A DNA stretch of 64,000 bases from an uncultured Lachnospiraceae bacterium (GCA_947382625.1 CANDAG010000004.1:78873-142872); one strand, 5' to 3'. Shown: positions 7,505 through 17,379, counted from the first letter of the stretch. Numbers and translations: made by a program. The notes: generated by a model not told the origin, from the sequence alone.

Positions 7505-9280
7505 TTAGATCCGGGTATCCCACATACCGCAGAAGCTGTCGACAGGATCCTTTCCGGTAAAGGCATCAGGTCCTGCAAGGAGCTTTTCCACCAGCGCTTC
7601 CATGGTGTAGGGTCTGGAATCGTAGGCGTTGATATAGGTTCTCAGGGTAGGTACATCCGCCAGCATGGTAGGTGCATTAACGCTGATACCCACTACAGGA
7701 AGCTCATGGACATACCAGGGAATCTCTCCGCCGCCCTTGGACATACCAAAGGAGGGGCGTCCTTCTGCCACGTCGAACAGGGTGATGACCAGATCCTGTC
7801 CCTTCTTGAATTCCGCCAGGGAAGACTTCCCTGCATGATACATATCCATAAAGCCCATCTGTTTCCCGTCTGCAGCAGCCTTTTTGGCCTTGTCAATGGG
7901 ACTTTCGTAGATAAAGGCGTCAAAGCCTTTTTCTTTCAGCTTTTCGCACAAAACCTCTGCAGGGGTCTTAGCGCTTCCGCCGCCGAAGGCAAATTTCATC
8001 AGGGCGGTCATGGCAGTTTCGTGCCCCTTGACATAGACGATCATGATCCGCTTATATTTTCCGGGAGTCAGAGGAAGAATGTCTGCATCCTTATATTTCA
8101 CAAGGGTGATGGCATCCCGGCTGATAGCTGCGGCGGTATCCTTATATTCCTGCTTGCCCAGAACGGCAGTCAGTGCATCGGGACCCGGCACGATCTCTTC
8201 CTTAGGCTTCTTGTTCAGCCCCATATGAGCCTTCAGTCCCAGGATCCTGGTGAGAGCCTCTCTCATCCTCTCTTCGCTGATGGTTCCGTTTTGGTAGGCC
8301 TCCAGCATCCAGCCGAAATCCTCGGGAACATCATTAAAGAACAGGAACATATCGCAGCCTGCGTTGATGCTGGCAGCTACCATATCCTTCCGGGTCATGC
8401 GGTTAGTCATGCCCACCATATGAGTGGCGTCGGAGATCACTACGCCGTTGAAGCCCAGCTCATCCCGCAGAAGCCCGGTCATGATCTCAGGACAGAGAGT
8501 GGCGGGAAGCATTTCGTCATCGGTGATGCCCGGCTTCACTTCACGCATATATTTGGGCAGCATGATGTGTCCGCCCATGATGCCGTCCAGGCCTCCGTCG
8601 ATCAGGGTCTTGTATACCTTGCCGTAGGTTGCCATCCATTCTTCTTTGGTGAATTCGTTGATATTAGAGGACAGGTGAGCGTCTCTGAAATCCTGTCCGT
8701 TACCCGGAAAATGCTTTGCCACACTGGCATAGCCGGGATTAGCGTGGACACCGTCCATATAGGCCTTGCTCATAAGGGCTACCCGGTCCACGTCATTGCC
8801 GAAGGCACGGGTCATGATCTCGGTGTTCTGCCAGCTGTAATGAATGTCGCAGACCGGAGCAAAAGCCACATTGTTACCCATGGCTGCCGCTTCCTCATTG
8901 GACATCCGGCCAAGGTCATAGGCATACTGTACGTTTCCGGTTGCGCCGATCTTGATGCCGCTTCCGATGTAGGTGCCGTCAGTGCCGGAACCATTCCCTC
9001 CTGATTCCGTGTTGCAGGCAACAAGGAGCGGGATCCGGGCGCTGGTCTGCAGGATCCGCACCTGAGACTGTACCCGGTCTGACTTGATTCCGTTATATCG
9101 ATACCCCCCGATATGATACTTCGTCGCAAGCTCCACCAGCTCCTCTTCGGTGGCTGTTCCACGGTTCTCAAAAAAGAGCTGCCCTACCTTTTCCTCGTCG
9201 GTCATGCTGTCGATGGTCTCGTTTACCCATGCAATGTCCTCGTCGGAGAGACAGTAGGGCTTCGCCTTCAGATCTACCAT
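7505..9280 (-). CDS. Glycoside hydrolase family 3 protein (beta-N-acetylhexosaminidase-like)
   Basis: Cleaves terminal beta-linked sugars, by family most likely N-acetylhexosamine. Start at 9280 (MVDLKAKPYC, 591 residues) has AAGGAGAAGG upstream; the longer reading to 9361 has no such site. Visible GH3 features: KHFPGNG (about residue 189) and the SDATHMVGM segment (about 283) whose aspartate is the expected nucleophile, then a C-terminal alpha/beta domain. No signal peptide, so cytoplasmic, acting on imported sugars. It has its own promoter (9333-9361) diverging from the GH43-like gene. Exact substrate cannot be read; NagZ-like or phosphorylase activity are alternatives. Confidence 0.85.
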   Translation of the reverse strand: MVDLKAKPYCLSDEDIAWVNETIDSMTDEEKVGQLFFENRGTATEEELVELATKYHIGGYRYNGIKSDRVQSQVRILQTSARIPLLVACNTESGGNGSGTDGTYIGSGIKIGATGNVQYAYDLGRMSNEEAAAMGNNVAFAPVCDIHYSWQNTEIMTRAFGNDVDRVALMSKAYMDGVHANPGYASVAKHFPGNGQDFRDAHLSSNINEFTKEEWMATYGKVYKTLIDGGLDGIMGGHIMLPKYMREVKPGITDDEMLPATLCPEIMTGLLRDELGFNGVVISDATHMVGMTNRMTRKDMVAASINAGCDMFLFFNDVPEDFGWMLEAYQNGTISEERMREALTRILGLKAHMGLNKKPKEEIVPGPDALTAVLGKQEYKDTAAAISRDAITLVKYKDADILPLTPGKYKRIMIVYVKGHETAMTALMKFAFGGGSAKTPAEVLCEKLKEKGFDAFIYESPIDKAKKAAADGKQMGFMDMYHAGKSSLAEFKKGQDLVITLFDVAEGRPSFGMSKGGGEIPWYVHELPVVGISVNAPTMLADVPTLRTYINAYDSRPYTMEALVEKLLAGPDAFTGKDPVDSFCGMWDTRI

Positions 9281-9332
9281 AAATACCTTCTCCTTTCTTA
9301 TTTTCGCACATTTACTGTGAGATATATCTATT

Positions 9333-9361
9333 ATTGTAAAGGAAACGGGTGGGGTTGGCAA
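9333..9361 (-). promoter_or_regulatory. Promoter for the GH3 gene
   Basis: On the minus strand TTGCCA (9361-9356), 17 bases, then TACAAT (9338-9333). It lies about 50 bases before the start codon at 9280 and diverges from the promoter at 9388. Confidence 0.65.
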
Positions 9362-9387
9362 GCAAAACGAATAGGATTATATACAAG

Positions 9388-9416
9388 TTGACAATGATAT
9401 TATACAAATGTATTAT
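9388..9416 (+). promoter_or_regulatory. Strong promoter for the GH43-like/TauE operon
   Basis: TTGACA (9388-9393), 17 bases, TATTAT (9411-9416). A near-consensus housekeeping promoter about 45 bases before the ribosome site of the gene at 9462. The octamer TATACAA occurs both before the -35 and in the spacer, which could be a regulator site. Confidence 0.75.
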
Positions 9417-9461
9417 AACAGGAGAAGAGATTACTGGTTTGGAAAGTGAAAGGAGCCAATT

Positions 9462-10373
9462 ATGGCAGGCTATTTATTTGCACATTTTACAGGGGAAGAA
9501 AAGGACGGGGAGCAGGTCTACTTTTCCATAAGCAGGGATGGACTTCACTGGACGGATTTAAACCGGGGGAAGCCGGTGCTGTATTCCCGGACGGGGACCT
9601 GCGGCGTGAGGGATCCGTTTCTGGTAAGGAGTCCCCTGGACGATAAGATCTATCTGATCGCCACAGATCTTCGGATCGAGGCGGGCCTTGGCTGGAAAGT
9701 TGCAGAGGAGCAGGGAAGCAGAGATCTGATCATATGGGAAAGTGAGGATCTGGTGCATTGGAGCGAGGAACGGAGCTGTGAAGTGGGAGTTTCAGGGGCC
9801 GGATGCGTGTGGGCGCCTGAAGCAGTGTTTGATAAGGAAAAAGAAGCCTTTCTGGTATTTTTTGCCTCTAAGACAAAAGGAGAGGGAGAGGCAGAAGGGA
9901 AGCAGAGGATCTATGGGACGTGGACAAAGGATTTTACCGATTTTTCGGAGACCTTTCTGTATATGGAAAGAGAGAACCATGTGATCGATACCACCATACT
10001 GGAAAGCGGGGGGCGGTATTACCGCGTATCCAAGGATGAAACAGAAAAACGGCTGATCCTGGAAGCGGCAGATTCCCTTATGGGAGAATTTGGGAAGATT
10101 GATTCTTCCACGCTGGCAGGCTTAAAGGGGGTGGAGGGGCCGGAAGGCTATCTTCTTCCCGATGGAAGGACATGGTGTCTGATCGCTGATCAGTTTGCGG
10201 AAGGAAAGGGGTATCTGCCCATGCTCACCGAAGATCTTTCATCCGGGGATTTTAGGATCCTGGAGCCCCATGAATATGATATGGGAAGGATGAAAAAGCG
10301 TCACGGAGGGATTCTGCAGATCACGGATGAGGAATATGAGAGACTGGCCGTCTTTTTCCGGGAGGTGAAGTGA
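9462..10373 (+). CDS. Glycoside hydrolase family 43-like protein
   Basis: Probably a five-bladed beta-propeller glycosidase acting on plant-type or host glycans (arabinosidase/xylosidase class). ATG 9462 follows AAAGGAGCC. 303 residues, no signal peptide. Family-like landmarks are an early acidic VRDPFL (about residue 50), the DxLIIWESEDLVHW type repeat (about 95), and WAPEAVFD (about 112), which matches the region of the general acid or pKa-modulating residue in GH43. It ends 1 base before the TauE-like exporter gene, so they form an operon from the promoter at 9388. The assignment to GH43 rather than a related propeller family is likely but not certain. Confidence 0.75.
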   Translation: MAGYLFAHFTGEEKDGEQVYFSISRDGLHWTDLNRGKPVLYSRTGTCGVRDPFLVRSPLDDKIYLIATDLRIEAGLGWKVAEEQGSRDLIIWESEDLVHWSEERSCEVGVSGAGCVWAPEAVFDKEKEAFLVFFASKTKGEGEAEGKQRIYGTWTKDFTDFSETFLYMERENHVIDTTILESGGRYYRVSKDETEKRLILEAADSLMGEFGKIDSSTLAGLKGVEGPEGYLLPDGRTWCLIADQFAEGKGYLPMLTEDLSSGDFRILEPHEYDMGRMKKRHGGILQITDEEYERLAVFFREVK

Positions 10374-10374
10374 A

Positions 10375-11160
10375 ATGATCTATCTGATCTTTTTTGTCAT
10401 AAGCTTTGGAGCATCCATTGTGGGAGCCATCTGCGGAATAGGAGGCGGCGTGATCATCAAGCCGGTGCTGGATGCTTTCGGACTTTTAGATGTGAAAACC
10501 ATCAATTTCCTCTCAGGCACCACAGTGCTGGCAATGAGCGTCTGTTCCTTTGTGACCGCCAGATTAAAAAAGGAATCCCTGGTGGACATGCGGATAGGAA
10601 CGTTCCTTGCCCTTGGGGCGGCAGTGGGAGGCGTTATGGGCAAGAGCCTGTTCCAGCTCCTTACAGGCGCCTATGACCAGCGGTATGTGGGAGGTGTGCA
10701 GGCCATCTGTCTTTTGATCGTCACACTTGGCACACTGATCTATACCCTTGTAAAGGAAAGGCTTCCATCCCTTCATGTGACCAGCGCGCCGGTCTGCCTG
10801 CTGGTGGGGTTGGTGCTGGGGATCTTGTCCTCCTTTTTGGGGATCGGCGGTGGGCCCATCAATTTAGGGGTGCTGTTTTTCTTCTTTTCCATGCCGGTGA
10901 AGACCGCAGCCCAGAATTCCCTGTACATCATTTTGTTTTCCCAGATCACCAGCCTGGTCCAGACGATTGCCACCGCTTCGGTACCGAAGGTCTCTGTATT
11001 TCTGCTGGCACTGATGGTGATCGGAGGGATTGGCGGCGGAGTCTGCGGAAGAAAGATCAGCCGCAAAATAGATGCTGAGAAGACAAACCGATTGTTCATA
11101 GTCCTGATGGCAGTGATCATTTTTATCAATATTTATAATACATACAAATATCTGGCCTAG
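10375..11160 (+). CDS. TauE/SafE-family sulfite/organosulfonate exporter-like membrane protein
   Basis: 261 residues with about eight membrane helices in two homologous halves. The glycine-rich pair typical of the family is seen twice: GAICGIGGGVIIKP near residue 17 and SSFLGIGGGPINLG near residue 155. Members move anions such as sulfite, sulfoacetate or other C2 anions. The gene is 1 base from the GH43-like gene, sharing its promoter, and the stop is followed by a good terminator. A cysteine-type sulfatase is encoded 6.2 kb away in the same direction, so a link to sulfated glycans is possible but inferred only. Confidence 0.88.
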   Translation: MIYLIFFVISFGASIVGAICGIGGGVIIKPVLDAFGLLDVKTINFLSGTTVLAMSVCSFVTARLKKESLVDMRIGTFLALGAAVGGVMGKSLFQLLTGAYDQRYVGGVQAICLLIVTLGTLIYTLVKERLPSLHVTSAPVCLLVGLVLGILSSFLGIGGGPINLGVLFFFFSMPVKTAAQNSLYIILFSQITSLVQTIATASVPKVSVFLLALMVIGGIGGGVCGRKISRKIDAEKTNRLFIVLMAVIIFINIYNTYKYLA

Positions 11161-11240
11161 GAAGCGGTAGATCCGGGGCTGTCCGGGAAGCGGCAGATCT
11201 GCAGTATGTGGGAAATGTTCCCTGAATTGTTCCCTGAAGT

Positions 11241-11267
11241 CCGCCCCTGTTTATCAGGGGCGGCTTT
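11241..11267 (+). terminator. Terminator after the GH43/TauE operon, overlapping the end of the AraC gene
   Basis: CCGCCCCTG and CAGGGGCGG form a 9-bp G+C stem around TTTAT, followed by CTTTT. The second arm lies over the stop codon of the opposing AraC gene (11254-11256). Confidence 0.8.
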
Positions 11268-13497
11268 TGCGGTATTCGCCGGGGGTCATGCCGTAGAATT
11301 TCTTAAAAAACCGGATATAGCTGCGTACATCGCTGTAGCCCACGGCCTCGCTGATACGGCCAATGGTCTCGGAGGAGTCGGCAAGCATGGGAAGGGATCT
11401 GGCGATGCGGTAGTCGTTTAAGTAATCGGATAAGGTCTTTCCGGTGGAAAGCTTAAAGATCCGGTTCAGGTAAATGGCGCTGACGCCGGTATGGCTTGCG
11501 ATGACAGGAATGGAAAGGGATTCCGCATAATGGGCTTCCAGATATCGGATGGCCTTGTGGACATAAATATGTGCATCATCCGAAATTTTGGCCGTATCGC
11601 CGGTCATGCTGTGGAGGCACCCGAAAATGGCCCGGACACATTCCGCTCCCGTCTGGGCATCCTCCAGCCTGGACAATGCCCCTGTCAGAAGATTTTCTTT
11701 GATTTCTATATTTAATTCCATCAAATTCACAAAAACAGAACAGAGCAGCATTGCGCTTAAGCGCCGGGCTTCGGAAAGGCCGGTGCCGGAGGGCAGATAC
11801 TGCCGCTCAAAACGGTCGGTAAGGTCGTTTAAGGATGAGGCGTCCTTATCCATGATACACTGCGTAAAGAGCTGCAGAAAATCCGGGTCAAGGGCAGGGG
11901 TATAATCCTGCTGTGTGCTGAAATACACAAAGTCGCTCATCTCCCCTGAGGAAAAAAACAGGATCCGCTGTGCCTGGGTCAGGGCCTGACGCAGATTGGG
12001 AGCGCCCGGGGAACACAGGGAAACAGAAAAGAGAGGGCACAGGGAAAGGGTTTCCTGCAGGCTGGTCTTGATGACCACACAGATCTTGAGAAGTTCTGTG
12101 CGCAGATGCTCCTGCTGGTCGGTGTTGACAATGAGGGCAATCTGCTTATTTCCCATGTATATGCTGTAGCATACGCCCAGATTGGAGAGGGCCATCACTG
12201 CGTTGTTGCGGGCAAGCAGGCGGGACTGTTCCAGCCGTGCCAGATCAGTGATCTCATCCAGCTCTGGCAATACCATAAGGATCAGACAGAAGTGGGAATG
12301 AGGGAAGGTGATTCCGTATTCCGCATATTGGGTGGAAAGACGTCCCACATCCACATAGCCGTACAAGAGATTGTGCAGGAGCTGATCCTGGATCAGCTGA
12401 CGGTTTTCCAGCATAAGGGAATCGATATTTTTGAGCTGTGCCGACATACTGTCCAGGGCGTTGTTGAGCAGAGAATATTCGTCAAGCCCGGCATCGGGAA
12501 CCTCTATATAAGAAGGAAGCCCCATTTTGCGCATCATAGCATCCATAGGGCGCAGCATCACCAGAGAAAAAAGGAAAGAAAGCGCCAGCATCAGCAGCAG
12601 GGAAAGAGCCCATGCACAAAAAAGCGGCCGAAGCACAGACAGATGGCAGTGAAATAACTGAGAGGTGGAGACATAATATGTAACCTCTGTACCCCCGTCT
12701 GTGGTAAATGCAAAGCTTTTGGCGTGGGGAAACAATACCGCTGCATTATCGGCAGAAGCTTTTGTGTTGTCCCATTTTTCCTCGACGCCGGATCGTGTAC
12801 TCCAGAGGAGCCGGTCCTGGAAACAGACGGTGGCAGGGTAAGGAACCTTGTTCATATCGGAAATGTGTCCCTTCAGAGTGGGAATGGACAGGGAAAAGGT
12901 AAGGAACCCTTTTCCTCTGGTTTCGTGAAGAGGCAGCCTGTGGACATAGGTAAGGGAGGCGGAGGCCTCCGGTTGTTTTTGGGTGTCTAAGGCGGGCAAA
13001 AGGATCCAGCGCTCATAAGGGGATTCCTCGCAGACAGCGCTCAGAAATTCCGGGTACAGATAATCCTCATAGCTGTAAATACCATGGTCGGAATCGTAAA
13101 TACGCTCGGACAGCTGGAAAAAGATCACCATATTATCGTAATCGTACATAGTGCTGAAGGAAGAGACGTCCTTTATCACAGAATAGAGCATATCGGTGGT
13201 AGGTCCGGGGTTGTTTAGGACCGCACTGACAGAAGGTAGGGAGCCGGCAAGAGCCGCATTGTTGCGGGCTGAATTTAGAATATCCTGTACGGAAATAGCG
13301 GCATGGCCTGCCTCTGCTTCCATTTCATCCTGTATATTGTGGTTGCTTTGCTGGATCAGGAGAATACCCACAAAAAGAAAAATAACAGTGACGGAGGAGA
13401 AAAGGAAGAAAAAGCAGGAGGAAAAATGCTTCGATTTGAAGATGTTTTTCCATTTGGGCAGATTTGAGCGTATAAATTTTGATATTGCGCCTGTCAC
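11254..13497 (-). CDS. Membrane-bound AraC-family sensor-regulator
   Basis: A one-protein signalling receptor: an extracellular sensor between two membrane helices and a C-terminal DNA-binding domain. Start chosen at GTG 13497, which has GGAAGGAG 8 bases upstream; ATG 13518 has no ribosome site. 747 residues. Membrane helix 1 about 20-42 (FLFSSVTVIFLFVGILLI), extracellular part to about 280, helix 2 about 283-312, then a long cytoplasmic linker and the AraC double helix-turn-helix at about 645-747 (SIPVIASHTGVSAIYLNRIF and the YSDVRSYIRFFKKFYGMTPGEYR signature). It diverges from the sugar ABC operon at 13868, its likely target. It has its own near-consensus promoter. Confidence 0.92.
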   Translation of the reverse strand: MTGAISKFIRSNLPKWKNIFKSKHFSSCFFFLFSSVTVIFLFVGILLIQQSNHNIQDEMEAEAGHAAISVQDILNSARNNAALAGSLPSVSAVLNNPGPTTDMLYSVIKDVSSFSTMYDYDNMVIFFQLSERIYDSDHGIYSYEDYLYPEFLSAVCEESPYERWILLPALDTQKQPEASASLTYVHRLPLHETRGKGFLTFSLSIPTLKGHISDMNKVPYPATVCFQDRLLWSTRSGVEEKWDNTKASADNAAVLFPHAKSFAFTTDGGTEVTYYVSTSQLFHCHLSVLRPLFCAWALSLLLMLALSFLFSLVMLRPMDAMMRKMGLPSYIEVPDAGLDEYSLLNNALDSMSAQLKNIDSLMLENRQLIQDQLLHNLLYGYVDVGRLSTQYAEYGITFPHSHFCLILMVLPELDEITDLARLEQSRLLARNNAVMALSNLGVCYSIYMGNKQIALIVNTDQQEHLRTELLKICVVIKTSLQETLSLCPLFSVSLCSPGAPNLRQALTQAQRILFFSSGEMSDFVYFSTQQDYTPALDPDFLQLFTQCIMDKDASSLNDLTDRFERQYLPSGTGLSEARRLSAMLLCSVFVNLMELNIEIKENLLTGALSRLEDAQTGAECVRAIFGCLHSMTGDTAKISDDAHIYVHKAIRYLEAHYAESLSIPVIASHTGVSAIYLNRIFKLSTGKTLSDYLNDYRIARSLPMLADSSETIGRISEAVGYSDVRSYIRFFKKFYGMTPGEYRKSRP

Positions 13498-13543
13498 TGG
13501 TAGTACTCCTTCCGTCATAAGTGTATCTCAAATTTATAACTTT

Positions 13544-13571
13544 ATTATACAAATTCGGTGGGAAAAGTCAA
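13544..13571 (-). promoter_or_regulatory. Promoter for the membrane AraC gene
   Basis: Minus strand TTGACT (13571-13566), 16 bases, TATAAT (13549-13544), about 45 bases from the GTG start. Near consensus, so the regulator is likely made constitutively. Confidence 0.7.
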
Positions 13572-13867
13572 ATTTTCTGTCAGTTTTTATGACAAAAATC
13601 AAACTTATCCGCTTGAAATCAGGTTGAAAAATGGATAAACAGGGCTTTAAGAGCCTGCAAAAACGACGAAGTGTAAAAGGTGAATGGAAATTGGTTTGAA
13701 TTTTGCATTTTATATAGCGCATTGTACAATTAAAATATATATACACAAGCTGATATGCGAAAAATGACTCATAACAAGCCAGATACAGAGGGATGGAAAT
13801 TTGAAATGCACAACAAAGGCCGCTTTGCTTCGTACAGGGTTTGTTAAAAAGAAAAGGAGGGATGTCG
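13572..13867. other. Divergent control region of the sugar ABC operon
   Basis: About 300 bases without a gene between the AraC promoter and the permease operon. It turns very A/T rich near 13700-13745. No convincing -35/-10 pair for the operon is visible (a weak candidate is TTGGTT-16-TATAGC around 13693), which fits a promoter that needs activation by the AraC protein. Nothing else was recognised. Confidence 0.5.
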
Positions 13868-14815
13868 TTGAAAGCAAATCAAAAGAGGAAGGTATCGGCG
13901 GAAAAAAAGAAAGGCACACTGCTTCCGTATTTATGGAAGCATAAATATCTGTACCTGATGCTGGTACCTGCTCTGGTCTATTACATCATTTTCTGCTACA
14001 TACCAATGTACGGGGCCAGCATTGCATTTAAGGATTTTAACCCGATGCTGGGAATCATGAAGAGCCCCTGGGTGGGATTTGATACGTTTAAGGAGCTGTT
14101 CGGACTAAAGAAGTTTTATTCTGTTTTCTGGAACACCCTGCGGATCAGTCTGATCCGTCTGGTTTTCGGATTCCCGTTCCCCATCATTGTAGCACTTATG
14201 CTCAATGAATTAAGAGAGGGAAGGCTCAAAAAAGGGATCCAGACCGCCATTTATGTACCCAATTTTATTTCCTGGGTAGTGGTAGGCGGTATTCTGACAA
14301 ACATACTGTCCATGGATTCAGGGATCGTCAATGCAGTGATCAAGGCCCTGGGATTTGCACCCATCGGATTCCTCACCGACGAAAAATACTTTGTATCCAC
14401 CATGGTAGTTTCCATGATATGGAAAACCTTTGGATGGAATACCATTATTTACCTGGCGGCCATGACAGGGATCGATCCCCAGTTATATGAGGCTGCCACG
14501 GTGGACGGAGCCAACAGATGGCATAAGCTGATCCATGTAACCATGCCCTGTATCCGTTCCACTATCGTGATCGTACTCATAACCCGTATCGGCGGGCTGA
14601 TGCAGGCAGGCTTTGAGCAGATCTTTGTGCTGTATCATCCGGGGGTTTACAAGACGGCGGATATTATCGATACCTATGTATACAGGGTCGGCCTCCAGGA
14701 AGGTAAATTTGAGATGGCGGCGGCAGTAGGGTTGTTTAAGTCTATTGTCAACTTTATTTTGCTGGTGATCGCGAATAAGGCGGCCAGAATGGCAGGAGAG
14801 GAGGGAATCTACTGA
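13868..14815 (+). CDS. Sugar ABC transporter permease, LplB type
   Basis: First membrane subunit of a carbohydrate importer. 315 residues. AAAAGGAGGG ends one base before ATG 13862, too close to use, so the TTG at 13868 (7 bases after GGAGG) is the likely start. About six membrane helices; the cytoplasmic EAA loop that contacts the ATPase is visible as YEAATVDGANRWHKLIHVTMP (about residues 208-228). It overlaps the next permease by one base (TGATG). The operon lacks its own ATPase, as is usual for this class, which shares an MsmX-like ATPase encoded elsewhere. Likely regulated by the divergent AraC sensor. Confidence 0.93.
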   Translation: MKANQKRKVSAEKKKGTLLPYLWKHKYLYLMLVPALVYYIIFCYIPMYGASIAFKDFNPMLGIMKSPWVGFDTFKELFGLKKFYSVFWNTLRISLIRLVFGFPFPIIVALMLNELREGRLKKGIQTAIYVPNFISWVVVGGILTNILSMDSGIVNAVIKALGFAPIGFLTDEKYFVSTMVVSMIWKTFGWNTIIYLAAMTGIDPQLYEAATVDGANRWHKLIHVTMPCIRSTIVIVLITRIGGLMQAGFEQIFVLYHPGVYKTADIIDTYVYRVGLQEGKFEMAAAVGLFKSIVNFILLVIANKAARMAGEEGIY

Positions 14816-15708
14816 TGCGTACAAAAACAGTGAAAAGTCATCCTGTAAAGCATTCGGCGGGAAGCCGCATCTTCGATGTCATCAATATTACACTGCTGAT
14901 CCTGCTGGCGCTTGTTGCGTTTTATCCCTTCTGGGACTGCCTGGTGGTGTCGGTTTCCTCCTTAAAAAGCTATCTGTCCACAGGCGTGCATCTGTGGCCG
15001 TCTGAATGGTCCTTCGAGGGCTATTCCTACATGATAAAAAATATCGATTTATGGATATCCTATGCCAACAGCCTTTTTATCACTGTAGTGGGAACACTGG
15101 TCAATATGCTGATCACCATCATGGCGGCTTACGTGCTCTCCAAGAAGGATCTGAAGGGACACCGTGTGCTGATGTTTCTGGCAGTATTTACCATGATGTT
15201 TTCGGGAGGTATCATCCCTACCTATATCGTGGTGAAGGATCTCCATCTCATGAACAGCCTGTGGTCCATGATCCTGCCAAGTGCGGTGAATACCTATAAC
15301 CTGATCGTACTGCGGAATTTCTTTGCAGATCTTCCGGCGGAATTGGAGGAAGCGGCGCTTCTGGACGGCTGTACGGATGTGGGAGTATTGTTCAGGATCA
15401 TGCTGCCTATTTCCAAGCCGGCGGTTACCACGGTTACCCTTTTTTATGCGGTAGACCACTGGAACGATTTCTTCTCCGCGATCATGTATATCAACAGCAG
15501 AGCCAAATGGCCGTTGCAGCTGTTTTTGCGCTCCATGCTGTTTGAAAACGACGCAGCCTATTCCGGCAGCGGGGAAAGCCTGTTCCTTTTGGGACAGCCT
15601 ATGAAGATGGCTGCAGTCATGATGGCCATCATACCGATCATGTGTGCTTATCCGTTCTTCCAGAAATACTTTTCCAAGGGTATTACATCAGGAGCGGTGA
15701 AAGGATAA
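14815..15708 (+). CDS. Sugar ABC transporter permease, YtcP type
   Basis: Second membrane subunit of the same importer, 297 residues, starting in the TGATG overlap with the first permease, so the two are translated in a fixed ratio. About six membrane helices, EAA loop ELEEAALLDGCTDVGVLFRIMLP at about 177-199, and the family's typical C-terminus YPFFQKYFSKGITSGAVKG. That tail is worth noting because the relic at 19292-19630 ends in almost the same way. Confidence 0.93.
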   Translation: MRTKTVKSHPVKHSAGSRIFDVINITLLILLALVAFYPFWDCLVVSVSSLKSYLSTGVHLWPSEWSFEGYSYMIKNIDLWISYANSLFITVVGTLVNMLITIMAAYVLSKKDLKGHRVLMFLAVFTMMFSGGIIPTYIVVKDLHLMNSLWSMILPSAVNTYNLIVLRNFFADLPAELEEAALLDGCTDVGVLFRIMLPISKPAVTTVTLFYAVDHWNDFFSAIMYINSRAKWPLQLFLRSMLFENDAAYSGSGESLFLLGQPMKMAAVMMAIIPIMCAYPFFQKYFSKGITSGAVKG

Positions 15709-15737
15709 ACAATCATCTAAGAAAGAGAGGTTTCATT

Positions 15738-17321
15738 ATGAAAAAGAAAAAAATGTTAAGTCTGCTTCTGGCAGCAGCCCTTACGGCATCTGTTGTGGGC
15801 TGTGGTTCCGGCAAGGATTCGGCTCCGGCACAGGATAGTGGATCTGCCGCGACACAGGAGTCATCCTCCGGCAGCGACGGGAGCAGTGCGGCTGCAGACA
15901 CATCCTCCGGTGAGAGAGTGCCGCTGCGCTGGCTGACCACCGGCGATACTGCCGCCGAGGTTATCAAAAGCGATGACCGTATTGTGGAGGAGATCAATAA
16001 CAGGTTAGGGATCGATCTGACCGTAGAGATCGTGCCGGAGGGCAATACGGAAAAAGTAAATGTGGCTATGGCTTCCGGTGATTTCCCGGATATTGTGACC
16101 GGTGGTTATGGAACCAGCGCTACCCAGCAGTGGATCGACGACGGTATGGTCATTTCCATGAACGATTATATGGACGCCAATCCGTCCCTGAAGGAAAGAC
16201 TGGAGACCTATGAATGGTCCGCCATAGACGGCAGCTATTACGGGATTCCTTTTATCACGCAGTATAATGCTTCCAACGCACTGATCATCATGCGTCAGGA
16301 CTGGCTGGATAATCTGGGACTTTCTTATCCCGAAACATTGGATGACATGAAGGCTGTACTGGAGGCCTTTACCTTTGATGATCCGGATGGGAACGGGCAG
16401 AATGACACCTATGGATTTACCTCGGATAAGATTTCCAGCGCCAACTCCACTCCTTTTGACTGGGTATTCTTTGCAAACGGATTGAAGTATGCGGATTATG
16501 CACTGGATGAAAACGATAACGTGATCCCCTGGTTTGAGGATCCTGCTTTTATCCCCAGTATGGAATATATCAAGGGACTCTGGGACAGCGGTGTGGTGGG
16601 TCCTGAGCTGATGCTCAATGATTCTGCAAAGAAGGAAGAAAAGTTTTATCAGGGAAAGGTAGGCTCTTTTATAGGAACCGTGTACAGGCATGTGACCCGT
16701 CATGAAAACAGCCTTCGGGAACTGAACCCTGACGGAGCCATCGCTTACGGGCCGGCGCCTAAAGGAGAGAGCGGCACATTCGGCCTGAGCAAGCAGGGGA
16801 AGGGCGGCATGATGACCTGTATCACAGCGGCATGCAAGAACCCCGACAAGGCGGCAGCATTTCTGGATCTTATGGTTTCTGAAGAGGGAAATAACCTGCT
16901 CCGTTTAGGTATCGAGGGCATCCACTATACAATGGATGGCGATGAGATCGTCTTTAATGAAGAAGAAAGAGCAAAGGATGCATTTTCACCGGATGGCTGG
17001 GCACATGCACTGGCATGGGGCTCCTTCTACTGGCCGCTGGAGAGCAATTACATTCCTCCCACAGACCCTAACAGAGAGCGGATGCAGAAATCCGTTGAGA
17101 TCGCCACAGGCAGCCAGGTAAAGAATCTGATCAACAGCAGGACAGCCATAGAGATCGAGAAGGCTTCGGTAGTGGACGATGTATTCGTACAGTATTTCAA
17201 CGATATGCTGCAGGGTAAGATCGGTATTGAGGAAGGCGCCCAGAAGCTCAGCGCAGACTGGCGTTCCCAGGGCGGCGAGGAAATTCTGGAAGCAGTAAAT
17301 GCAGTTTATCATGGAAATTGA
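15738..17321 (+). CDS. Extracellular solute-binding lipoprotein of the sugar ABC transporter
   Basis: Captures the sugar outside the cell and delivers it to the two permeases. ATG 15738 follows AAAGAGAGG. 527 residues with a lipoprotein signal (MKKKKMLSLLLAAAL) and lipobox VVGC, Cys22, then a Ser/Asp/Gly-rich linker to about residue 55 that tethers the binding domain to the membrane. The size and the LplA-like pattern suggest an oligosaccharide rather than a monosaccharide. It lies 29 bases after the second permease and upstream of the sulfatase. Confidence 0.92.
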   Translation: MKKKKMLSLLLAAALTASVVGCGSGKDSAPAQDSGSAATQESSSGSDGSSAAADTSSGERVPLRWLTTGDTAAEVIKSDDRIVEEINNRLGIDLTVEIVPEGNTEKVNVAMASGDFPDIVTGGYGTSATQQWIDDGMVISMNDYMDANPSLKERLETYEWSAIDGSYYGIPFITQYNASNALIIMRQDWLDNLGLSYPETLDDMKAVLEAFTFDDPDGNGQNDTYGFTSDKISSANSTPFDWVFFANGLKYADYALDENDNVIPWFEDPAFIPSMEYIKGLWDSGVVGPELMLNDSAKKEEKFYQGKVGSFIGTVYRHVTRHENSLRELNPDGAIAYGPAPKGESGTFGLSKQGKGGMMTCITAACKNPDKAAAFLDLMVSEEGNNLLRLGIEGIHYTMDGDEIVFNEEERAKDAFSPDGWAHALAWGSFYWPLESNYIPPTDPNRERMQKSVEIATGSQVKNLINSRTAIEIEKASVVDDVFVQYFNDMLQGKIGIEEGAQKLSADWRSQGGEEILEAVNAVYHGN

Positions 17322-17379
17322 GTGAAATATCATGTAAAATGAGGGGTGGACTATGTCCGCCCCTTGGAGGTAAGAGAAA

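Noticed and set aside
7706-9004. 432-codon plus-strand frame opposite the GH3 gene
   Set aside because: The minus strand encodes a full GH3 enzyme; the antisense translation is His-rich, resembles no family and has no ribosome site.
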